NCBI GenBank assembly: GCA_016927175.1
Contig: JAFGNC010000065.1
Coordinates: 1 to 5,296 of the forward strand
Length of the DNA stretch: 5,296 nucleotides
Direction of reading: 5' to 3'
Source of the DNA: Gammaproteobacteria bacterium
Lineage (GTDB): Bacteria > Pseudomonadota > Gammaproteobacteria > Steroidobacterales > Rariloculaceae
The translations under genes were made by a program, and so were the position numbers. The notes beneath the pieces were generated by a model that was not told the origin of the DNA, did not search any database, and worked only from the letters and a program-made list of their open reading frames with translations. Below are positions 1 to 4,308 of the stretch, piece by piece. Numbering within the stretch: position 1 is the stretch's first letter; each line of letters opens with the position of its first letter.

Positions 1-356
1 ACGAAGCCTTCCGACACGGCCCACGACATCACGTTGTCGTAGAACGGCGAGCCGGGTGCGGACTTCGCGCCGCGCGTGAAACCGCCGCCGTGCACGAACA
101 CGACGACAGGCCTGCCGTTGCCGGCAGCCGGCGCGGTGAAGACGTCGAGCACGTTACGCTCGTGCGGGCCGTAGCCGACGTCCCGCGACACGTCGACGCC
201 GTCGTAAGGCCGCTCCGGATGCAGCGGCGCATACAGCGCCGTCGTCTCGGGCGGCGCTATGCGGGCGCCGATCCCGCGCAGCGCTTCGGCGACGTCCGCC
301 GGCATGCCGGGCGGTGAGTACGGCGACCAGCCGGCGCCTGACGCTGATGTCGTCAC
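1..356 (-). CDS. Alpha/beta-hydrolase (esterase-like) module, possibly separately initiated at an internal GTG
   Basis: This is the in-frame C-terminal part of the long frame starting at ATG 2567. It is listed separately because GTG 354-356 has AAGGAGG at ideal spacing and what follows reads like a natural hydrolase N-terminus. Counted from that GTG, 118 codons are visible. RNVLDVF lies near residue 73 and the oxyanion-hole motif HGGGF is at 89-93, followed by TRGAKS and a PFYDNVMSWAV helix, as in the COG0657-type esterase/lipase family. The nucleophile Ser, acid and His would lie beyond base 1. The module has no signal peptide of its own: if initiated here it would be cytoplasmic, if made as a fusion it would be exported. 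A TGA in another frame overlaps the GTG (GTGA), the usual arrangement of two translationally coupled genes. Substrate unknown; a hydrolase of carboxylic esters is the family expectation. Confidence 0.5.
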   Translation of the reverse strand, partial: MTTSASGAGWSPYSPPGMPADVAEALRGIGARIAPPETTALYAPLHPERPYDGVDVSRDVGYGPHERNVLDVFTAPAAGNGRPVVVFVHGGGFTRGAKSAPGSPFYDNVMSWAVSEGF

Positions 357-2567
357 GCGCGCACCTCCTTGCTCGCCCGTCCCGGCGGGCTCGCCGGCGA
401 GAATGCCGGGCGCTCTGCCGCTGACGGGATTGGCGTAATGGAACGGGATCTCATAGACGGTCGGGAACATGTCGAAACGGAACGTCGGCGGGGCATCGGG
501 CGGAAAGTCCTCACTCGGCCCGGGCACGCGCCTGCCCGGGCTTCGCGCCCATCCGCCGTCGTAGCCCGCCGTCCAGGTGTTGTACGCGTGAACTTTGCTG
601 AACTTCCAGACCCCGTCCTCCCTGACCGCCTCGTTCTCGTAGACCGCCGCGCCGAGAGACGGACGGCCGCCGAAGCTCAACTGCTGCATCATGCGCGCGC
701 GGATCTTCGCGGACTTGCCGTCCGGCGCGACGTGGATAACGTGCTGCATCTGCACGTGGTTGCCGAGCCGTCCCTCGACCGGCCCTTCCGGCCCGAAAGC
801 CGCGAACAGGAAACGGCGCACGCGCTCGCGCCCGCGGTACACGCCGCGCTGCGCGAGCTCCATCGAGCCCTGCTCCGCGAACAGATCGGCGAGGTCGTTC
901 CACAGGTTCTTGTCGAGGTAGTAGCCGTAGGCGTTCTCGAGATTCTCGAGCTCGTGGTAGTCCTTGACGCGCTGCACGAGCCTTTCGGCCTCGTCGACGG
1001 CGTCTGCACCCGGTTGCGCCAGAGCCAGCAGGTCGTCCGCGCTCCGGACGGGGCCGTCGCCGGCCCGCGCCGCCGAACGTCCCTCGGCGTCACCGCCCGG
1101 GGTGTCGCCGCCCGCGGCGGGAACGTCGACCGGCGCAGTTACGGCCCGAATGGCATCTTCGCTCGGCCGTCCCTCGCCCTGCGGATAGTGCGGCGGCTCT
1201 CCCGTCACGGGATTCGGGTAGTGGTAGGGCGGCACGTGCGCCTTCGGGTAGATCTCGTAGCGATCCGTGGGCGGGCGATCGGGCGGCAGCTCCTCGCTGA
1301 CGCCGGGTGCCGGTTTCGCATCCCGCGCCCAGCCCTCGTCGTAATCCGTGATGAAGGTCGGGTAGTAGCGCAGCGAGTTGAATTTCCAGACGCCGTCTTC
1401 CTTGACGAAGGTGTTCTCGTAGATGCCTTCGCTCCACTCGCCGTGGCTCTCGTAGACGCCGGTCATCGCGAGCGTGCGGCCGCGCAGCTTCGCCGTGCGG
1501 CCGTCCGGCGCGACGGTCACGATCGGCTGCAGCTGCACGTGGTCGTTCAGGTCACCGTCGCGGAGCCCGGCCGGGCCGAGCAGATCCAGAAACTCCCGGA
1601 TCCGCTCCCGGCCCACGTAGACGCCCCGCTGCGCCATCTCGATCGTGCCGCCCTCGGCGAAAAGATCGGCGACGTCGTCCCACATGCGCCGGTCGAAGTA
1701 GTAGCCGAAGACCTTCTGCAGGTTCTCGACCTGCTGCTCGTCGTGCAGCCGCTCGGCGCGCCGGACGAGGTCGCGAACGCGGCCGAGATCCGGCGTGTCG
1801 CCGTCGAGCCTCCCGCTCCCGCGCGCGGCGACCGTGAATCGGGATTCCTCGACCGTCCATGCCGCGCCGCCCGAGCCGCTGCCCGGGTTCTCGTAATGGA
1901 ACGGCGCGATACAGGCAGCGGGAAAGCCTTCGCAGGCCATGTTCCGCTCGCGGTCCGCCGGATGCGGAAGCTGCCGTGGCCCGCGCGCACTGCGCGGCTC
2001 TTCCGGCGCGGCCCAGCCGGTGTCATAGGGCGCGCCGAAACCCGCGTGGTAATCCAGCGAGCGGATCTTCCACACGCCGTCCGCTTTGGCGTACGTGAAG
2101 TTGTAGACGCCCTCGGCCCACACTGCACGGCCGCCGTAATTGCCGAACATCGCGAACGCGCGCCAGCGCCCTTTCGCCGTCTCGCCGCCCGGGTCGAGGT
2201 GCACGACCGGCTGCAGGTTCATGTGATTGTAGAGCCGACCGTCGCCGAGCCCGACCTCGCCCATCTCGCCGCCGCCGACGTTCATGTAAAGGTGCCGCGT
2301 GATGCTCGGCTTGCCGACATAGACGCCGGCCGGGTAGTTCGCGACGGCGTCGTCGGTGAACAGCTCCGCGAGATCCGTCCACATGCCCTTGTCGAGGTAG
2401 TAGCCGTACGCCCGCTGCAGACGCTTGATCGCGCTGACGTCCTCGGCGGCTTCGATCTCCGCTTCCAGGCGGTCGAGCCGCGCCGCGGACTGAGCCTCGG
2501 CCCGACCCGCTGCCGCACCCGCCAGCACGAGCAACACGAGCGCCGTGTTCGCCAACTTCGATCTCAT
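1..2567 (-). CDS. Exported triple SnoaL-like domain protein continuous with an alpha/beta-hydrolase domain (3' end beyond window)
   Basis: The frame is open from ATG 2567 to the window edge: 855 codons with no stop, checked triplet by triplet. Residues 1-25 form a signal peptide (Arg2/Lys4, hydrophobic 5-20, AEA before Gln26), so export to the periplasm is expected. Three SnoaL/NTF2-like domains follow at about 44-235, 275-470 and 533-725. Each begins with a helix ending in GYY-[LF]-D-x3-W-x2-[LV]-A-[ED]-LF, carries a His about 50-56 residues after that Asp (D59/H115, D292/H343, D552/H604), has a DGVWK strand, and ends in HY-x-NP. A Pro/Gly/Ala linker separates domains 2 and 3. From about residue 738 the sequence looks like the N-terminus of an alpha/beta hydrolase, with RNVLDVF and the oxyanion motif HGGGF (826-830). 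The only cysteines seen are C212 and C219. SnoaL-like folds include cyclases, dehydratases, isomerases and non-catalytic binders, so the reaction is unknown. The start is supported by GGAGG eight bases upstream. A frameshift near 357-417 separating two genes cannot be excluded. Confidence 0.8.
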   Translation of the reverse strand, partial: MRSKLANTALVLLVLAGAAAGRAEAQSAARLDRLEAEIEAAEDVSAIKRLQRAYGYYLDKGMWTDLAELFTDDAVANYPAGVYVGKPSITRHLYMNVGGGEMGEVGLGDGRLYNHMNLQPVVHLDPGGETAKGRWRAFAMFGNYGGRAVWAEGVYNFTYAKADGVWKIRSLDYHAGFGAPYDTGWAAPEEPRSARGPRQLPHPADRERNMACEGFPAACIAPFHYENPGSGSGGAAWTVEESRFTVAARGSGRLDGDTPDLGRVRDLVRRAERLHDEQQVENLQKVFGYYFDRRMWDDVADLFAEGGTIEMAQRGVYVGRERIREFLDLLGPAGLRDGDLNDHVQLQPIVTVAPDGRTAKLRGRTLAMTGVYESHGEWSEGIYENTFVKEDGVWKFNSLRYYPTFITDYDEGWARDAKPAPGVSEELPPDRPPTDRYEIYPKAHVPPYHYPNPVTGEPPHYPQGEGRPSEDAIRAVTAPVDVPAAGGDTPGGDAEGRSAARAGDGPVRSADDLLALAQPGADAVDEAERLVQRVKDYHELENLENAYGYYLDKNLWNDLADLFAEQGSMELAQRGVYRGRERVRRFLFAAFGPEGPVEGRLGNHVQMQHVIHVAPDGKSAKIRARMMQQLSFGGRPSLGAAVYENEAVREDGVWKFSKVHAYNTWTAGYDGGWARSPGRRVPGPSEDFPPDAPPTFRFDMFPTVYEIPFHYANPVSGRAPGILAGEPAGTGEQGGARVTTSASGAGWSPYSPPGMPADVAEALRGIGARIAPPETTALYAPLHPERPYDGVDVSRDVGYGPHERNVLDVFTAPAAGNGRPVVVFVHGGGFTRGAKSAPGSPFYDNVMSWAVSEGF
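364..370 (-). promoter_or_regulatory. Internal Shine-Dalgarno AAGGAGG before GTG 354-356
   Basis: The minus strand reads AAGGAGG followed by seven bases and then GTG, a near-perfect match to the anti-Shine-Dalgarno sequence at optimal spacing. It lies inside an uninterrupted reading frame, so it is either a genuine internal ribosome entry for a free hydrolase or a relic of two formerly separate genes. Just upstream in the mRNA are a 12-bp perfect palindrome (390-401, CTCGCCGGCGAG) and a 5-bp stem-loop (375-390) that could modulate access. Confidence 0.6.
393..2438 (-). repeat. Three homologous SnoaL/NTF2-like domain repeats within one protein
   Basis: The repeats are protein-level and diverged, at approximately 2438-1863, 1745-1158 and 971-393. 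Shared landmarks are the GYY-x-D-x3-W helix (G55, G288, G548), a conserved His (H115, H343, H604), DGVWK and a terminal HY-x-NP (H224, H449, H710). Repeats 2 and 3 resemble each other most: both have DLFAE, then AQRGVY-x-GRER, then VAPDG. Repeat 1 lacks AQRGVY (it has YPAGVYVGK) and uniquely carries a C-x6-C pair in its tail. The spacing between repeats is 233 and 260 residues, the difference being mostly the linker before repeat 3. Confidence 0.8.
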
Positions 2568-2575
2568 CGGCTCCC

Positions 2576-2580
2576 CCTCC
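2576..2580 (-). promoter_or_regulatory. Ribosome binding site GGAGG for the triple-domain protein
   Basis: GGAGG on the minus strand lies eight bases before ATG 2567, within the 28-nt gap after the monooxygenase stop codon. This supports both the chosen start and co-translation from one mRNA. Confidence 0.75.
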
Positions 2581-2595
2581 CCGGAAACGCCGGAT

Positions 2596-3762
2596 TCAAT
2601 CGACGAGGTTCAGGAACACCCACTTCTTGCCTTCGGCGAGACCCGCGAGCTGCCTGCCGATCGCGCCGTAGACGGGCGGCGACGACGTGACGTGCTGCGT
2701 GCCGGCGTGCATGTCCCGGAACAGCCGCTGCATCGTGCCGGAGCGAAGCGCCTGCGTGCCGGCGGACTTGTAGGCGAACGCCGCGGCGGCATGCGAGGAC
2801 CATGTCGCATGGGCGAGCCCGAGCCGCATCAGCGTGTGCTGGTGTGTAGACAGACGGTCGCCGCGGTCGAGCGTCTCCCTGACGTCGTTCCACGTCTCGT
2901 ACACGAACGCGCGCGCGGAGCGGTAAACGGCCTCGGCATTCGCGTACTGTTCCTGAAAGCTCGCGCTGTCGGCCAGCGTGCCGGGCCGGCCGGCCTTCTC
3001 GTGCACGATGTCGCGCAGCTCGTCGAGAATCCGGCGGCCGATGCCGCAGGCCCACGCCGAGTGGCAGATCGCGGCAAAGCCGATGATGCCGATCGTGTAC
3101 AGGCTGCCCCCGCGCAACGGCTCCTCGGTGGTCGAGAAGTGCGTGTAGGCGTCGGGTACGAAGGCCGAGTCGATCGTATAGTCGATGCTGCCCGTGGCCC
3201 TCAGGCCGAGCACGTCCCAGTTGTCGATCAGGTTCGCCTGCTCGACGGGCAGCACGAAGATCCGCGCTTCCTGCGTGCCTTCGATCAGGCCGAGCGTGTG
3301 AATGTGCGTGCCGTGCTTGATGCCGGACGCGAAGCTCCACGATCCGCTCAGCAGGAAACCGCCGTCCTTCGGCACGGCCTTGCCCGGCCGCGTGCCCTGG
3401 CCCGCGATGACCGGCAGCCGGTCGCCGCCGAACAGCTCCGCGATGGCTTCATCCTTCAGATAAGCCGCGCCGGTGCCGATCGCAAGCGCCGAAGCCATCA
3501 GCACCCAGCCGGCGGACGGATCCCCGTAGGCGACGTTCTCGATGACCTGCAACGAGGAGACGACGTCGAGCTCGGCGCCGCCGCGGATCGAGCGCGGCAC
3601 CCACATGCCGTACAGCCCTTCCGCGTGCAGCGCTTCGACCACGGGTTCCGCCAGCTGCCCTTCCCTGTCGCCGTATTCCGCATGCTCCCGCGCGATGGCC
3701 GCGACGGCCTTCGCGCGACCCGGCAGATCCGCGATCGGCGTTGCGCCGCGCTCGTTGATCAT
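2596..3762 (-). CDS. Acyl-CoA dehydrogenase-fold flavin-dependent monooxygenase (group D, HsaA/HpaH-like)
   Basis: A complete 388-residue protein, the usual length for this family. The N-terminal helical domain (about 10-120) includes EGLYGMWVPRSIRGG and GDPSAGWVLMA. The central beta domain carries SGSWSFASGIKH (139-150) and WDVLGLRATGS (182-192). The C-terminal four-helix region ends in RLFRDMHAGTQH (346-357). Family members such as HsaA and the oxygenase of p-hydroxyphenylacetate hydroxylase use FADH2 or FMNH2 supplied by a separate reductase to hydroxylate aromatic rings. The SG-x-W-x-FASG and RD-x-H features favour a monooxygenase over a true acyl-CoA dehydrogenase, but the substrate cannot be inferred. 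No signal peptide is seen, so it is cytoplasmic. It is the first gene of the leftward unit, 28 nt upstream of the SnoaL-domain gene. No reductase is visible in the window. Start ATG 3762 is preceded by GGAGG at eight bases. Superfamily assignment is secure; the monooxygenase role is likely. Confidence 0.88.
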   Translation of the reverse strand: MINERGATPIADLPGRAKAVAAIAREHAEYGDREGQLAEPVVEALHAEGLYGMWVPRSIRGGAELDVVSSLQVIENVAYGDPSAGWVLMASALAIGTGAAYLKDEAIAELFGGDRLPVIAGQGTRPGKAVPKDGGFLLSGSWSFASGIKHGTHIHTLGLIEGTQEARIFVLPVEQANLIDNWDVLGLRATGSIDYTIDSAFVPDAYTHFSTTEEPLRGGSLYTIGIIGFAAICHSAWACGIGRRILDELRDIVHEKAGRPGTLADSASFQEQYANAEAVYRSARAFVYETWNDVRETLDRGDRLSTHQHTLMRLGLAHATWSSHAAAAFAYKSAGTQALRSGTMQRLFRDMHAGTQHVTSSPPVYGAIGRQLAGLAEGKKWVFLNLVD

Positions 3763-3770
3763 GTCGCCTT

Positions 3771-3775
3771 CCTCC
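3771..3775 (-). promoter_or_regulatory. Ribosome binding site GGAGG for the monooxygenase
   Basis: The minus strand reads GGAGG, eight bases, then ATG 3762. It is the best Shine-Dalgarno match near this start and fixes it over downstream alternatives. Confidence 0.75.
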
Positions 3776-3878
3776 GAGTTGCTTCGTTCATCGCATGTCG
3801 GGGAATCCTAACCCAGACGGTGCCGGATCATGCATTCCGCGATCTTTCGTCGGGGGGACATCGGCCTTTGTCCGGGCC

Positions 3879-3896
3879 GGTGCCGGAAACGGCACC
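3879..3896 (+). repeat. 7-bp stem-loop with GAAA tetraloop
   Basis: GGTGCCG, GAAA, CGGCACC: a perfect 7-bp stem whose loop is a GNRA tetraloop when read on the plus strand. A weaker 5-bp stem (GGACA/TGTCC, eight-base loop) sits just before it at 3856-3873. There is no T-tract, so it is not a typical intrinsic terminator. Confidence 0.5.
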
Positions 3897-3909
3897 ACGC
3901 GAGCTTACA

Positions 3910-3925
3910 GCGGCCAGCTGGCCGC
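3910..3925. repeat. 16-bp perfect palindrome, possible operator or hairpin
   Basis: GCGGCCAGCTGGCCGC is fully self-complementary. Its left arm plus one base, GCGGCCAGC, recurs as a direct repeat at 3952-3960, 42 bp away (about four helical turns). It could bind a dimeric regulator or form a 6-bp stem in RNA. No regulator gene is in view to match it. Confidence 0.4.
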
Positions 3926-3969
3926 GAATGCCGGCCCGTATCGCCTGCATCGCGGCCAGCGAAGCCACG

Positions 3970-3985
3970 CCGTACTTCGGTACGG
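3970..3985 (+). repeat. 6-bp stem-loop with UUCG tetraloop
   Basis: CCGTAC, TTCG, GTACGG: a perfect stem closed by C-G on a UUCG loop, the exceptionally stable cUUCGg form if transcribed on the plus strand. No run of T follows (TTCTACTG), so rho-independent termination is doubtful. Confidence 0.5.
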
Positions 3986-4165
3986 TTCTACTGTTGGGTT
4001 TGCACCCGCTCGTCCTCCCCTAGATCCTCGAGCCGTTCCGCACTGCAGCTGCGTCGAACGCGGCAACACCGGCCGCGGCGGCATGCGCAGAGCGCGTCGT
4101 TCTGTGACGCACCGGCTTCCGCTGTCGAGTCTGCGCCAAACTCCGGCCGGGAACAAGCAATGACA

Positions 4166-4177
4166 CCGTCCGGACGG
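4166..4177. repeat. 12-bp perfect palindrome upstream of the PQQ dehydrogenase
   Basis: CCGTCCGGACGG is fully self-complementary and lies about 130 bp before the plus-strand start codon. It could be an operator half-site pair, but short GC palindromes are common in this composition. Confidence 0.2.
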
Positions 4178-4295
4178 CTGCCGCGATGTGGGCGCACCGC
4201 CACAGCCTCCGCCGGCGAAGTCTGGACGCACTCCCGGCGAGTCAGTAATGTCTGCTCAGCCGCTCGCGCCGCCGCGGCGGAACGATGAACCCGGG

Positions 4296-4299
4296 GGAG
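4296..4299 (+). promoter_or_regulatory. Ribosome binding site GGAG deciding the PQQ dehydrogenase start
   Basis: GGAG, within GGGGGAGA, lies nine bases before ATG 4309. The alternative in-frame ATG at 4285 has no comparable purine-rich site and would put a charged MNPGETDS stretch before the signal peptide, so 4309 is preferred. Confidence 0.6.
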
Positions 4300-4308
4300 A
4301 CAGACTCG

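Larger units (their letters stand above)
3763..4308. other. Divergent intergenic region without a convincing gene
   Basis: About 546 bp lie between the two divergent start codons. Open frames on both strands (for example plus 3795-4163 and 3830-4288, minus 3905-4231 and 3988-4203) give Arg/Ser/Pro-rich or Cys-rich translations without recognisable motifs or good ribosome binding sites. Codon third positions look less biased to G/C than in the flanking genes. The region should contain the promoters for both units, but no strong -35/-10 pair stands out. Its visible structure is a hairpin cluster at 3856-3985 and a palindrome at 4166-4177; the rest looks unstructured by eye. Confidence 0.6.

Noticed and set aside
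369..2690. 773-codon plus-strand open frame, and a second of 492 codons at 2545-4023
   Set aside because: Both lie exactly codon-for-codon antisense to the minus-strand genes for most of their length. They are open because those genes avoid TTA, CTA and TCA codons. The translations are Arg/Ala/Val-rich with no family resemblance.
3805..3833. Possible minus-strand -10 (TAGGAT, 3805-3810) about 40 bases before the monooxygenase start
   Set aside because: No acceptable -35 hexamer at 16-18 bases and no extended -10 TG; too weak to call a promoter.
3970..3990. Intrinsic terminator at the UUCG hairpin
   Set aside because: No T-run follows on either strand, and no gene clearly ends here.
4094..4110. 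GCGTC/GACGC stem-loop in the gap
   Set aside because: Only five base pairs with a seven-base loop, expected by chance in this composition.
3988..4203. 71-codon minus-strand frame ending SAERLEDLGEDERVQTQQ
   Set aside because: The tail looks protein-like, but the body is Cys/Arg-rich without motifs, there is no good ribosome binding site, and third-position G/C bias is weaker than in the neighbours.
4285..4308. Alternative start ATG 4285 for the PQQ dehydrogenase
   Set aside because: Lacks a Shine-Dalgarno and adds acidic residues ahead of the signal peptide; ATG 4309 has GGAG at nine bases.
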